A stretch of DNA of 48,633 bases, from assembly GCF_025821665.1 (NCBI RefSeq), contig NZ_JACKSJ010000004.1, positions 1-48,633 on the forward strand, in the 5' to 3' direction. The notes under the pieces were generated by a model. That model saw nothing but the letters and a program-made list of their open reading frames with translations. It was not told where the DNA came from and did no database searches. A program made the position numbers and the translations under genes. This document shows positions 1-8,213 of the stretch, piece by piece. Within the stretch, counting starts at the first letter, position 1. Every line of letters begins with the position of its first letter. This DNA is from [Mycobacterium] manitobense (lineage in GTDB: Bacteria; Actinomycetota; Actinomycetes; Mycobacteriales; Mycobacteriaceae).

Positions 1-1
1 G

Positions 2-1282
2 CCCGCCGCAAAGCCGGCGCCGGTGGAGGAGCCCGCCCCCGCCGCAAAGCCGGCGCCGGTGGAGGAGTCCGCTGCCGGAGCGCCGCCGGTCGCGCCTGCC
101 CCAGCGGCGCCAGGCGAGGTCACTCCGGAATCGCCGGCAGACCGCGTGGAGTCCCGGGAGCCGAAGTCCCCGGAGGCCCCGGAATCTCCGGCCGGGCGGT
201 CACCGGAAGCTCCCGAGTCTCCGGCCGGAAAGGCCCCGGAGGACCCGGCCGCGAAGTCCCCGGCCGCGAAGTCCCCGGAAGAGAAGTCGCCCGCGGCCGA
301 CGCGCCGGAGGCCGCGCAAGCCGTCCGCGAGGTCCGGCCGGAGACCCTGCTCGCCCCCGAAGAGGACGTGCAGGTGGCCCGGCGCGCGGAACCCGTCGTC
401 CAGAAGGTGGTGGAGGCGCCGAGGCAGGAGCTGGACACCCTGTCGAGGGCGGTGTTCTCCTCCGAGCGGCGGGACCGTGACCGCGACGACTGGGACAAGG
501 ACCGCTGGGACTGGGACAAGGACCGCTGGGACAAGGACCGCTGGGAGAAGGACCGCTGGGACCGCGATCGGGACCGGCACTGGGACCGCAAGGTGCGGCA
601 GTGGAACCGCGACTGGGTGGAGTACGACCGCTTCTACCGGCCCACGTTCTTCAACCCGTACCGCAACCCGGTGCGCATCGTCTACGTGTACCTGAACCGG
701 CCCCGCATCGTGTACATCCCGCCGCTGGCGCGAATCGTGTTGGAGGCGGCCGAGTTCGCCGCGTACAGCTTCACCGCCGTCGTGCTCGGCGCCGCCGACA
801 CCGCGGTCGACGTCGCGGTCGGCACGTTCTTCGGCGGCGGCTACGTCCCACGGCCCGGGTTGCCGTTCCCGCAGCCCCCGCGACTGGTGCGCTACGACAA
901 CGTGCCGGTGCAGGTGCGCTATCCGCAGGCGGTCTATCAGCCGTTCCGCGTCAACCGCATCGTGGACATGGGCGAGGACGCCCGCTTCGGCGAACGCAAG
1001 GTACTGCTCGACGGCGCGACGCCGGCCTGGGGGGTGTGGACCCAGAATCCCAGCGGTGAGCGGCAGTTCGAGGTGCACCGCACCCAGCAGTTCCCCGGCC
1101 TGGACGAACCGCAGGCCGCACCGCTGCCGGGCGACTATCCGCTGCGCCTGGCCGCCGACGAGTCCTCACCCGTCGACCGCACGCAGGTGGCGCTCTACGC
1201 TGCGGCCGGCGCGGTGGGGGCGTTGGGCTTCGCCGCCCTCGGTATGGCCGTGTACCTGGGCCGCCGCAGGCCCCAACCCTGA
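2..1282 (+). CDS. Pro/Ala/Glu-rich protein with DKDRW repeats, 5' end missing
   Basis: The reading frame is open to the left edge, so the N-terminus lies outside the window; a GTG at 23 is in frame but sits inside a repeat and is probably not the start. The visible part begins with P/A/K/E-rich low-complexity sequence in which a 12-residue PAPAAKPAPVEE unit recurs. A highly charged block of D-K-D-R-W pentads follows at codons 494-559. Next is a more ordered region rich in Tyr, Arg and Pro, with a hydrophobic stretch around 730-830. A C-terminal membrane segment follows (about 1186-1260), ending in a short GRRRPQP tail. I do not recognise a family. The layout suggests a surface or envelope protein anchored at its C-terminus, which is inference. 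Strong GC3 bias in this frame supports coding. Confidence 0.75.
   Translation, partial: PAAKPAPVEEPAPAAKPAPVEESAAGAPPVAPAPAAPGEVTPESPADRVESREPKSPEAPESPAGRSPEAPESPAGKAPEDPAAKSPAAKSPEEKSPAADAPEAAQAVREVRPETLLAPEEDVQVARRAEPVVQKVVEAPRQELDTLSRAVFSSERRDRDRDDWDKDRWDWDKDRWDKDRWEKDRWDRDRDRHWDRKVRQWNRDWVEYDRFYRPTFFNPYRNPVRIVYVYLNRPRIVYIPPLARIVLEAAEFAAYSFTAVVLGAADTAVDVAVGTFFGGGYVPRPGLPFPQPPRLVRYDNVPVQVRYPQAVYQPFRVNRIVDMGEDARFGERKVLLDGATPAWGVWTQNPSGERQFEVHRTQQFPGLDEPQAAPLPGDYPLRLAADESSPVDRTQVALYAAAGAVGALGFAALGMAVYLGRRRPQP
494..559 (+). repeat. 15-bp tandem coding repeats (DKDRW pentads)
   Basis: The unit gacaaggaccgctgg occurs at 494-508, 515-529 and 530-544, with a variant starting gag at 545-559 and a 6-bp gactgg spacer after the first copy. 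It encodes Asp-Lys-Asp-Arg-Trp. All changes keep the frame, as expected of coding repeats that expand and contract by slippage. A second in-frame repeat in the same gene is the 27-bp unit at 5-31, repeated exactly at 41-67. Confidence 0.85.
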
Positions 1283-1290
1283 CGCAGTGG

Positions 1291-1349
1291 GTGAGATCGA
1301 CACCACGCGACTGAAGCGCGAGTGCGCCGCTGCGTGGTGTCGATCTCAC
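1291..1349. repeat. Perfect 18-bp-arm inverted repeat, 23-nt loop; possible terminator
   Basis: The arm GTGAGATCGACACCACGC at 1291-1308 is repeated as its exact reverse complement at 1332-1349. It starts 8 bp after the stop of the upstream gene and lies before the phosphatase gene. No U-run follows, as is usual for mycobacterial gene-end hairpins. The loop length is the same as in the hairpin at 27582-27630. Confidence 0.7.
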
Positions 1350-1440
1350 GCTCGCCCGCAGCGGGCGGTCGATCTTGAAGTCGTTGACGGTCGCGACCAT
1401 TCGCGATGACGGGGCCGCCGCCGTCGGGCATCATGGCGGA

Positions 1441-3087
1441 GTGCCCGAGGTTCGAGTAGGTCCACTCCTGCGACATGTGGGCCAGACCGATGCCACGGTG
1501 TGGGTCGAGACCGACCAGGCCTGCCGGGTCGAGGTTCTCGGCAGCACCGCCGACACCTTCGAGGTCGAGGGCCACCACTTCGCCATCGTCTGCGTCACCG
1601 GCCTGGACCCGGAAGTCGAGCATCCGTACGAGGTCCACCTCGACGGCGTGCAGGCCTGGCCGCCGTTCGGCTACGAGCTCCCGCAGCCGCGGATCAGGCT
1701 GATGCCGCCCGAGGGCAATCTGCGGCTGCTGTTCGGGTCGTGCCGGGCCTCGGCGCCGCACCACCCGCCCTACACCCGCCAGCACATGTGGCACTCCAAG
1801 GGCCAGGGCATCGACGTGCTGCGCGCCTACGGGATGCGGATGCTGCGTCAACCGTCGGCGCTGTGGCCGGACGCGCTGATGATGCTGGGCGACCAGCTCT
1901 ATGCCGACCAGGTCAACGACACCATCAGGGACATGGTCGCCGAACGCGAGGTGCACGCCAACGGACCGGTCGAGGTGCTCGAGGACTTCGAGGAGTACTG
2001 CATCGGCTACTGGGACGCCTGGAGCGATCCCATCGTCCGGTGGATGCTGTCGACGATCCCGACGTCGATGATGTTCGACGACCACGAGATCAACGACAAA
2101 TGGAACACCTCGCTGGAATGGCTGCGGGAGAAGCGCCAGACCGACTGGTACGAGACGCGCATCATCGGCGGCCTGATGGCCTACTGGATCTACCAGCATC
2201 TGGGCAACATGTCGCCGGACGAGCTGGCCAAGGACCACACCTTCCAGCGGGTGCTGGAGACCCGGCAGGGCGCCGAGCCGATCAAGGAACTCGCCCAGAT
2301 GGCGGAGAGGGACGACGGCGTCTCGCATTTCAGCATGTGCCGCGACCTGGGGCCGGCCCGGCTGATCGTGGTCGACGCCCGCACCGGACGCCAGCTCGGC
2401 GCCGGCCGCCGCCAGATCACCACCGACGAGGAGTGGGACTGGATCACCTCGAAGGTGGACGGCGACTACCGGCATCTGCTGTTCGCCAGTTCGCTGCCCA
2501 TCCTGCTGCCCTACGGCATGCACCACATCGAGGCGTGGTCGGAGGCAGTCAGCGACGGCGCCTGGGGCAGGCGGATGCGGGGATTGGGGGAGAAGGTCCG
2601 CATCACCGCCAACCTCGACCACTGGGCCTGCTTCCAGGACAGCTACCGCAAGTTCGAGGATCTCGTGATCGACGTCGCCGCGGGCAGGCGGGGTCGTACG
2701 CCGGACACCATGGTGATGTTCGGCGGCGACGTGCACCACTGCTGGGTCTCCGAGGTCGAGGTGCCCGAGGAGGAGGCACCGGCGCCGGCCACCCGGTTCT
2801 GGCAGGTGGTGTGTTCCGGACTGCGCAAGGAGCCGTCGGCGAGCGAGCGGGTGGTGCTGCGGCTGGGGCACACGAAACTGGCCGAAGCCGTGGGCAGGGC
2901 GTTGGTGAAGACGACCAAGGTCGGCATGCCGCGGCTGCGCTGGCGGCCGGTCACCATGCCGCACTTCCGCAACCAGATCGGCACCCTCGAGATCGCGGGC
3001 GGTGAGATGGGTGTGCGCATCGAACGCGTGGAGGGGCGCTGGCGAAAGCCACGGCTGGCCACCGTGATCGAGCACAAACTGCTCTGA
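1441..3087 (+). CDS. PhoD-like metallophosphatase (alkaline phosphatase D family)
   Basis: This is a binuclear metal phosphoesterase of the PhoD/alkaline phosphatase D family, acting on phosphomono- or diesters; its substrate cannot be told from the sequence. Visible motifs in order are LFGSCRAS near residue 95, MLGDQLYADQ near 145, MMFDDHEINDKWN near 210 and MFGGDVHHCW near 425, which carry the Asp, His and Asn metal ligands of the family. I chose GTG 1441 (MPEVRVGPLL), giving 548 aa; an in-frame TTG at 1375 would add 22 residues that look non-homologous. There is no signal peptide or Tat motif, so unlike classical PhoD it is probably cytosolic. The upstream inverted repeat separates it from the previous gene. 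Confidence 0.85.
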   Translation: MPEVRVGPLLRHVGQTDATVWVETDQACRVEVLGSTADTFEVEGHHFAIVCVTGLDPEVEHPYEVHLDGVQAWPPFGYELPQPRIRLMPPEGNLRLLFGSCRASAPHHPPYTRQHMWHSKGQGIDVLRAYGMRMLRQPSALWPDALMMLGDQLYADQVNDTIRDMVAEREVHANGPVEVLEDFEEYCIGYWDAWSDPIVRWMLSTIPTSMMFDDHEINDKWNTSLEWLREKRQTDWYETRIIGGLMAYWIYQHLGNMSPDELAKDHTFQRVLETRQGAEPIKELAQMAERDDGVSHFSMCRDLGPARLIVVDARTGRQLGAGRRQITTDEEWDWITSKVDGDYRHLLFASSLPILLPYGMHHIEAWSEAVSDGAWGRRMRGLGEKVRITANLDHWACFQDSYRKFEDLVIDVAAGRRGRTPDTMVMFGGDVHHCWVSEVEVPEEEAPAPATRFWQVVCSGLRKEPSASERVVLRLGHTKLAEAVGRALVKTTKVGMPRLRWRPVTMPHFRNQIGTLEIAGGEMGVRIERVEGRWRKPRLATVIEHKLL

Positions 3088-3102
3088 CACCGGCAAGGTG
3101 TC
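3086..3102 (+). terminator. Candidate hairpin overlapping the phosphatase stop
   Basis: GACACC (3086-3091) and GGTGTC (3097-3102) form a short hairpin with a 5-nt loop that begins inside the TGA stop. A longer alternative pairs TGACACCG (3085-3092) with CGGTGTCA (3118-3125). No U-tract follows, so termination is only suggested. Confidence 0.4.
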
Positions 3103-3162
3103 GGCCCGGTCACGAGACGGTGTCAGTCCGGCACGCCGACGGGCGGGCAAACCACATCAGTC

Positions 3163-3179
3163 ACTACAGTCTCTGTAGT
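3163..3179. promoter_or_regulatory. Dyad operator candidate ACTACAG-N3-CTGTAGT
   Basis: A perfect 7-bp dyad with a 3-bp centre ends 19 bp before the ATG of the DUF4185 gene. It contains TACAGT (3165-3170), which fits the mycobacterial -10 pattern TANNNT, so a bound protein would block the promoter. The TACA...TGTA half sites resemble those bound by BlaI/MecI-type repressors. That assignment is inference, since no such regulator is encoded nearby. Confidence 0.5.
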
Positions 3180-3198
3180 AACCGATGAAAGGTGGGTC

Positions 3199-4515
3199 AT
3201 GCCGGCCTCGCGACGACTGGCATCGCTTGCCGTCGTATCGGCGACCGCCCTGTCGCTGGTCGTTCCCGTTCTGACGAGCCCGACCGCCGCTGCGGACCCC
3301 TGCTCCGTGTTCGACTCCAGCGGTTCGGCGCGCCGGGCGGCCCCCGAGTCCGCGACCCCCCGGCTGCCCGTGCTTCACCTGCCGATCGGCCGCAAACCCG
3401 CGCCGAAGACCACCCCGGCGGAGGCCGCGGCGGCCGACGCGGAAGTGGCCCCCAACACCGCGGCGCGCGCGGCCGCCGCACCCGCCGCGACGACGGCGAC
3501 GGTGGTCGAGACGATCGTGGGGCCGGGCTCCGGCTCCTATCAGAAGTTCGGCATCTCCGGCGCCGACCTCGGCATCCTTTGGGACAACGGCTATTCCGGC
3601 GCGCAGCGGCAGGTGCTCATCGCCTTCGGCGACACCTTCGGCAACTGCAACCTGGCCGGCCAGGAGTGGCGCAACAACACGCTGTTCCGGAGCGCGAGCC
3701 GCGACCTCGCCAACGGCCTCGACGTCCCGGCGCCGCAGTACGGCAACCAGTTCGCGGGTTCACCCGTGCTGCAGAACCGGCCGAACTTCTCGCGGCAGGT
3801 GATCGACAGCCTGCGGCTGGCCGCCACCGAGGTGACGATCATCCCGACGGCAGGCATCTCGGTGGGCACCCGGCAGTACGTCAACTTCATGTCCGTCAGC
3901 CAGTGGGGTGCACCCGGGCAGTGGTCGACGAACTTCTCGGCCGTCGCGGTGTCGGACACCAACGGCGAGACGTGGACCGTGCCCGCCACAAGCATCCGGC
4001 CCAGCTGGTTCAACACCGTGCCCGGTGTGCCGTTCACCTGGGGGGACCAGAACTTTCAGATGCAGGCGTACCTGCGGCACGGCGGCTACGTCTACGCCTA
4101 CGGCACCGGCGCAGGCCGCGGCGGCATGCCGTTCCTGTCCCGCGTCGCCGAGAACGCCGTCGCCGACAAGTCGGCCTACGAGTACCACACGCCGTTCGGC
4201 TGGCTGCGCGGTTTTCCGTTCCTGGCGATCCAGGTGGTGTGGGCGCCGGGCAGCGAGATGTCGGTGGCCTGGAACGACCACCTGAAGAAGTTCGTCATGC
4301 TCTACACCAACACGGTGAGCAACGTCGTCATGCGCACCGCCGACAAACCCGAGGGACCGTGGAGTTCGGCGAAGACCCTCGTCACGTCGGCCGCGGTGCC
4401 CGGCGGCATCTACGCGCCCTACATCCATCCGTGGTCGACCGGCAGCGACCTCTACTTCACGCTGTCGCGGTGGTCCGACTACAGCACGATGCTGATGCAC
4501 ACCTCGCTGAGCTAG
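3199..4515 (+). CDS. Secreted DUF4185 domain protein
   Basis: The protein has 438 residues. Residues 1-32 form a Sec signal peptide (MPASRR, hydrophobic core, cleavage near TAAA-DP). An Ala/Pro-rich linker follows to about residue 95, then a DUF4185 domain. Blocks that identify the domain are SGADLGILWDNG, IAFGDTFGNC and WRNNTLFRS in its first part and RPSWFNTVPGVPFTWG later. The domain looks like a beta-propeller glycosidase-like fold; its activity is not known to me. The start is supported by AAAGGTGGG 6 nt upstream. The last codon overlaps the convergent cysteine-rich gene by 4 bp (CTAG). A dyad over the likely -10 suggests regulated expression. Confidence 0.85.
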   Translation: MPASRRLASLAVVSATALSLVVPVLTSPTAAADPCSVFDSSGSARRAAPESATPRLPVLHLPIGRKPAPKTTPAEAAAADAEVAPNTAARAAAAPAATTATVVETIVGPGSGSYQKFGISGADLGILWDNGYSGAQRQVLIAFGDTFGNCNLAGQEWRNNTLFRSASRDLANGLDVPAPQYGNQFAGSPVLQNRPNFSRQVIDSLRLAATEVTIIPTAGISVGTRQYVNFMSVSQWGAPGQWSTNFSAVAVSDTNGETWTVPATSIRPSWFNTVPGVPFTWGDQNFQMQAYLRHGGYVYAYGTGAGRGGMPFLSRVAENAVADKSAYEYHTPFGWLRGFPFLAIQVVWAPGSEMSVAWNDHLKKFVMLYTNTVSNVVMRTADKPEGPWSSAKTLVTSAAVPGGIYAPYIHPWSTGSDLYFTLSRWSDYSTMLMHTSLS

Positions 4516-4940
4516 ACGTGCACGTTGCGCTGACCGACGGCGCCCCGCAATCCCGAACAGTTGTAACAGCCAACGCAGCCAAGGCAATCGGTGCATTCCA
4601 CGCATCCGAGGCAGGCCAGGCAACGCTTGCAGAACGCGCACGCCACGCAGCCGACGCAGCCGGCCATCGCGATCGACATCGCGACGACGATGCTTCCGGC
4701 GACGCCTGCGCTGGCGGCGGTGGCAGCCGACCCGGCGACGCCTGCGCTGGCCACGGTCGCCGCCGACCCTGCGACACCCGCACTGGCCGTCGTCGCCACC
4801 GATCCCGCGACGACGGTGCTGGCCACGGTGGCCGCCGACCCGGCGACGATGCTGCTGCTGGCGGTGGCGGTGGAGCCGGCCACCGCCGTGCTGTCCGACG
4901 TGGCCTGCGAATCGACGACGTCACCGGAGGAGGTCTTCAC
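4512..4940 (-). CDS. Small protein: six 12-residue VAGS repeats plus (CXX)12 cysteine ladder
   Basis: The protein has 142 residues. VAGS tetrads start at residues 20, 32, 44, 56, 68 and 80, exactly 12 apart, in an Ala/Ser/Gly/Thr/Val background. A hydrophobic stretch (GSIVVAMSIAMAG) follows. Residues 95-128 then carry 12 cysteines every third position, with varied residues between (V, G, A, F, K, R, L, E, T, D, Y, N). The GTG start has AGGA about 9 nt upstream and lies 18 bp after the SDR stop, so it is probably the last gene of the peptide-transporter operon. The protein could bind metal or form a disulfide- or thiol-lined solenoid. I do not recognise a named family. Coding on this strand is favoured by the start, the RBS and the variable CXX fill-in; the + strand also has an open frame (4591-4992). 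Confidence 0.65.
   Translation of the reverse strand: MKTSSGDVVDSQATSDSTAVAGSTATASSSIVAGSAATVASTVVAGSVATTASAGVAGSAATVASAGVAGSAATAASAGVAGSIVVAMSIAMAGCVGCVACAFCKRCLACLGCVECTDCLGCVGCYNCSGLRGAVGQRNVHV
4557..4658 (-). repeat. 9-bp periodic TGC repeat encoding the CXX ladder
   Basis: On the minus strand a cysteine codon (TGC or TGT) recurs every 9 bp, twelve times in a row. The six bases between cysteines vary freely. This points to selection on the cysteine spacing rather than recent duplication of identical units. Confidence 0.75.
4668..4883 (-). repeat. Six 36-bp tandem coding repeats (VAGS dodecads)
   Basis: This 216-bp block consists of six diverged 36-bp units, each encoding a 12-residue repeat that begins Val-Ala-Gly-Ser. 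The best conserved units read VAGSAATVASAG and VAGSAATAASAG. The array ends just before the cysteine ladder. Confidence 0.75.
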
Positions 4941-4958
4941 GGCGTCGATCCTGCCAGT

Positions 4959-5699
4959 TCAGCCCGCCGTTTTTCCGTTGTCGACGACGTAGACCGCGCC
5001 GTGCACGGCGGCCGCGTCGTCACTGGACAGGAACGCGATCGTCTTCGCGACGTCGGTCACGTCCATGAAGCCGCGCGGCGATGCGATCCGCATGATGAGG
5101 TTCCAGTCCGCGTTCTCCGGCGCGGCGAACTCGGTGACCTGGGCGGTGCGCATACCGCCGGGGCAGATGGCGTTGACCCGCAACCGGTTCGAGGTGAACT
5201 CGATCGCCAGCGACCGGGTCAGCCCGACAAGACCGTGCTTGGCCGCGCAGTAGCCCGCCGAGTACACCTCGCCCTCGATGCCGGCGATCGAGGCGACGTT
5301 GACGATGCTGCCGCCGGCCTCCAACAGGTGCGGCAGCGCGGCCCGGCACAGGAAGAACGGCCCATTGAGGTTCACGGCCAGGTCGCGTTCCCAGTCCTCG
5401 TCGGTGACGTCGAGGGTGTGCCGCATCTGGTGGAACCCGGCGACGTTGACCAGTGCGTCGAGCCGGCCGAACTCGGCGACGCACTGCGACACCGCATCCC
5501 GGCACGCGGCCGCGGTGGTGATGTCCACCGGGGCGAACCGGCCGCCGGGCACGCCCTCGAACACGGCCGCCAGCCGGTCGGCGTCGCGGGCGATACCGAA
5601 GACCGAAGCGCCGCGCTCGGCGAACAGCTTCGCCGTGGCAGCACCCAGACCCGCCGAGGCGCCGGTCACCAGCGCCACCTTCCCGTTCAGTTGGCTCAT
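4959..5699 (-). CDS. SDR family oxidoreductase
   Basis: This is a 246-aa classical short-chain dehydrogenase with cofactor loop TGASAGLG (12-19), NVAG (85-88), catalytic Ser137 and Tyr150-x3-Lys154. It is expected to oxidise or reduce an alcohol/carbonyl using NAD(P)(H); the substrate is unknown. The FGIARDADRL segment after beta-2 has Arg rather than an acidic residue at the cofactor-selecting position, which leans towards NADP(H) (inference). The ATG follows AGAAGG, 13 bp after the stop of the ABC ATPase gene, so it is likely co-transcribed with the transporter. The cysteine-ladder gene follows after 18 bp. Confidence 0.88.
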   Translation of the reverse strand: MSQLNGKVALVTGASAGLGAATAKLFAERGASVFGIARDADRLAAVFEGVPGGRFAPVDITTAAACRDAVSQCVAEFGRLDALVNVAGFHQMRHTLDVTDEDWERDLAVNLNGPFFLCRAALPHLLEAGGSIVNVASIAGIEGEVYSAGYCAAKHGLVGLTRSLAIEFTSNRLRVNAICPGGMRTAQVTEFAAPENADWNLIMRIASPRGFMDVTDVAKTIAFLSSDDAAAVHGAVYVVDNGKTAG

Positions 5700-5712
5700 G
5701 GGCTAGACCTTC

Positions 5713-7326
5713 TCACGCCGAGGTCCGTGGCCGCTCCGGCGGCACCGCGGCCAGTAGCGCGCGGGTGTACTCGTGCTCCGGGTGGGCGAACAACTCCGCG
5801 GCCGGCCGGTACTCGACCGCCTCGCCGTCCCGCAGCACCAGCACCTCGTGGCTCATCTGCTGGATCACCGCGAGGTCGTGGCCGATGAACAGGTACGTCA
5901 GTCCCAGTTCTCGTTGCAGACCGCCGAGCAGATCGAGCACCAGGGCCTGCACCGACACGTCGAGCGCCGCCGTCGACTCGTCGAGGATCAGGAGGTCCGG
6001 CTCGCCGGCCAGTGCCCGGGCGATGCTGATCCGCTGACGCTGCCCGCCCGACAGTTCGTGCGGATACCTCGATGCGAAAGACGCAGGGAGGTCGACCAGT
6101 TCGAGCAATTCGGCGACGCGGTCGCGGCGCCCCTGCCGCCCGTCGGCGAGCTTGTGCACCCGCAGCGGTTCCTCGATCGCGGTGCCCACCCGGTTGCGCG
6201 CGTTCAACGACGAGAACGGGTCCTGGAACACCAGCCCGATCCGGCGCCGCAGCGCCTTCACGTCGGCGCCCCTGACGGAGAACACATCGGTCTCGCCCAG
6301 CGTGGCGGTGCCGGCATCGGGTGTGACCAACCCGGTCAGCGCCGCGGCGACAGTCGACTTGCCGGAACCGGATTCACCGACGAGTCCCAGTGTGGTGCCG
6401 CGCCGGACGGTGAACGACAGGTTCTTGACGGCGTGCACCGTCGAACGGCCCGTCGGCGTCGTCACGGGGAATCTCACGTCGAGCCCCTCGACGGTGAGCA
6501 GCGCGGCGGACTCCGCCGGTGCGGGTGCGGGTGCGCCGCCCCCGAGCAGCGGCCGCGACGCCAGCAGCGTGCGGGTGTATTCGTGTCGCGGACGGGCGAA
6601 CACGTCGACGACCGGCGCCTGCTCCACGGCCTCGCCTTGCCGCAGCACCGTGACGTCGTCGGCGACCTGACCGATGACCCCGAGGTCGTGGCTGATCCAC
6701 ACCACCGCGGCGCCGAAGTCGCGCTGCAGGTCGCGAACGAGTTCGATGATCTGCGCCTGGGTGGTGACATCGAGGGAGGTGGTGGGCTCGTCGGCGATCA
6801 GCAGTTCGGGGTCGCACGCCAGCGCGATCGCGATCATCACCCGCTGGCGCTGGCCACCCGAGAGCTGGTGCGGATAGGAGTGCAGCCGTGACTCCGGATC
6901 GGGCAGCCCGACGGCGGTCAGCAGTTCCATCGCGCGGCCGCGGGCCTGCCTGCGCGTCATGTTGCGGTGCGTCTCCAGCGACTCGGTGATCTGCCGCTCC
7001 AGCGTCAGCAGCGGATTCAGCGACGTGCCCGGGTCCTGGAACACGAACCCGATGCGGCCGCCATGCACGGCGCGCAGGGCCCGCGCCGACGCCCCGATCA
7101 GCTGGACGGGGTGTTCTCCGGCAAGGGAACTCGACCCGGTCACCGAGGCGCCGGGCGCATCCAGCAGGCCGGTGGCCGCCAGCACCGTCATCGACTTGCC
7201 CGAGCCGGACTCGCCGACGATCCCCACGGTCTGCTCGCGCGCCACGTCGAAGGAGATGCCGCGCACGATGTCACGCCCGCCGATGCGCACGTGCAGATCG
7301 CGCACGTCCAGGACGGGCCCGCTCAT
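5713..7326 (-). CDS. Peptide-type ABC transporter, fused double ATP-binding protein (DppD-DppF-like)
   Basis: The 537-aa protein has two complete ABC ATPase domains in one chain. Domain 1 has Walker A GESGSGKS (38-45), signature LSGGQ (155-159) and Walker B LLIADE (175-180). Domain 2 has Walker A at 317-324, signature at 426-430 and LLILDE at 446-451. An Ala/Pro linker lies near 262-275. Each domain is followed by the oligopeptide-transporter type C-terminal segment (HEYTR.LLA). It powers import through the two permeases encoded just upstream. The start ATG 7326 overlaps the permease stop by 4 bp (ATGA); an upstream in-frame extension overlaps that gene and is not used. Confidence 0.92.
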   Translation of the reverse strand: MSGPVLDVRDLHVRIGGRDIVRGISFDVAREQTVGIVGESGSGKSMTVLAATGLLDAPGASVTGSSSLAGEHPVQLIGASARALRAVHGGRIGFVFQDPGTSLNPLLTLERQITESLETHRNMTRRQARGRAMELLTAVGLPDPESRLHSYPHQLSGGQRQRVMIAIALACDPELLIADEPTTSLDVTTQAQIIELVRDLQRDFGAAVVWISHDLGVIGQVADDVTVLRQGEAVEQAPVVDVFARPRHEYTRTLLASRPLLGGGAPAPAPAESAALLTVEGLDVRFPVTTPTGRSTVHAVKNLSFTVRRGTTLGLVGESGSGKSTVAAALTGLVTPDAGTATLGETDVFSVRGADVKALRRRIGLVFQDPFSSLNARNRVGTAIEEPLRVHKLADGRQGRRDRVAELLELVDLPASFASRYPHELSGGQRQRISIARALAGEPDLLILDESTAALDVSVQALVLDLLGGLQRELGLTYLFIGHDLAVIQQMSHEVLVLRDGEAVEYRPAAELFAHPEHEYTRALLAAVPPERPRTSA

Positions 7327-8213
7327 TGCTTCCTCCTGGCCTCGATCATGGTGCGCTGCTTCGGGTCCAGCACGTCGCGCAACCCGTCGCCCAGCAGGTT
7401 GAACGCCAGCACGATCACGAAGATCGCCGCCCCGGGGAACACCGCCATCCACCACGCCAGCGTCACGAAACCCTGGGAGTCGAAGATCATCCGGCCCAGC
7501 GAGGGCTGCGGCGGCTGGATGCCCAGCCCCAGGAACGACAGCGCCGCCTCCGACAGAATCGCGAACGCCAGCGACAGGGACGTCTGCACGATCAGCGGTC
7601 CGGCGATGTTGGGCAGGATGTGGCGGCCGAGGATGTACAGGTGGCCGGTGCCCATGGTCTTGGACACCGCCACGAACGGTTCCACCCGCACGCTCAGGGT
7701 GCTGGCGCGCGAGACGCGGGCGAAGATCGGCGTGTAGACGATGCCGATCGCCAGGATCGTCGTCGTCACGCCGGGCCCGAGCACGGCGACCACGGCCAGT
7801 GCCAGCAGCAGCACCGGGAACGCGAACACCACGTCCACGACGCGCATGAACACCGTGTCGACCCAGCCGCCGAGATAGCCGGCCAGCACACCGATCGTCA
7901 CGCCGACCACGACGGCGAACACCACGCTGACCACCGCGACCCGCATCGACGCCTGAACGGCCGCCAGCACCCGGGACAGCACGTCGCGGCCGAGTTCATC
8001 GGTGCCGAACCAGTGTGCGCCGCTGGGGGACTGCAGCGCACTGGGCACGTCGATGTCGTTGACGCCGTAGGGCGCCAGCCACCCGGCGAACACCGCGACC
8101 ACGACGACGGCCGCCAGCACCGCCGCGGAGAACAGGGTGACGGGATTGCCCAGCAGCAGCCGCCAGGACGCCACCCTGCCGCTTTCGCCGGCCGTCTGCG
8201 CAGGATCGGTCAT
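7323..8213 (-). CDS. ABC transporter permease (DppC-like)
   Basis: This 296-aa inner-membrane permease belongs to the dipeptide/oligopeptide/nickel class. An N-terminal cytoplasmic stretch (MTDPAQTAGES...) leads into the first membrane span. A periplasmic segment with FGTDELGRDVLSRV, typical of DppC proteins, follows, then further spans and a C-terminal NLLGDGLRDVLDP block. The EAA-like loop (EAALSFLGLGIQPP) that docks the ATPase is present. The start ATG 8213 overlaps the stop of the other permease by ATGA, showing translational coupling. Confidence 0.93.
   Translation of the reverse strand: MTDPAQTAGESGRVASWRLLLGNPVTLFSAAVLAAVVVVAVFAGWLAPYGVNDIDVPSALQSPSGAHWFGTDELGRDVLSRVLAAVQASMRVAVVSVVFAVVVGVTIGVLAGYLGGWVDTVFMRVVDVVFAFPVLLLALAVVAVLGPGVTTTILAIGIVYTPIFARVSRASTLSVRVEPFVAVSKTMGTGHLYILGRHILPNIAGPLIVQTSLSLAFAILSEAALSFLGLGIQPPQPSLGRMIFDSQGFVTLAWWMAVFPGAAIFVIVLAFNLLGDGLRDVLDPKQRTMIEARRKQ

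Noticed and set aside
494..559. CRISPR-like array
   Set aside because: The 15-bp units have no unique spacers and keep one reading frame, so they are coding repeats.
1195..3150. Long minus-strand frame opposite the PhoD-like gene
   Set aside because: It mirrors the codon bias of the true gene and has His/Arg/Gln-rich composition without motifs.
4591..4992. Open frame on the + strand with PATPALA-type repeats, opposite the cysteine-ladder gene
   Set aside because: It lacks a ribosome site and runs into the SDR 3' end, and its Ala-rich periodicity follows from the antisense of TGC every 9 bp. The minus frame has a start, RBS and operon spacing. The choice is probable, not certain.
3192..5888. 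Very long + strand frame through the DUF4185, cysteine-ladder and SDR genes
   Set aside because: It is Arg/Ala-rich with no domain and overlaps genes with clear families in other frames; long open frames are common by chance at this GC content.
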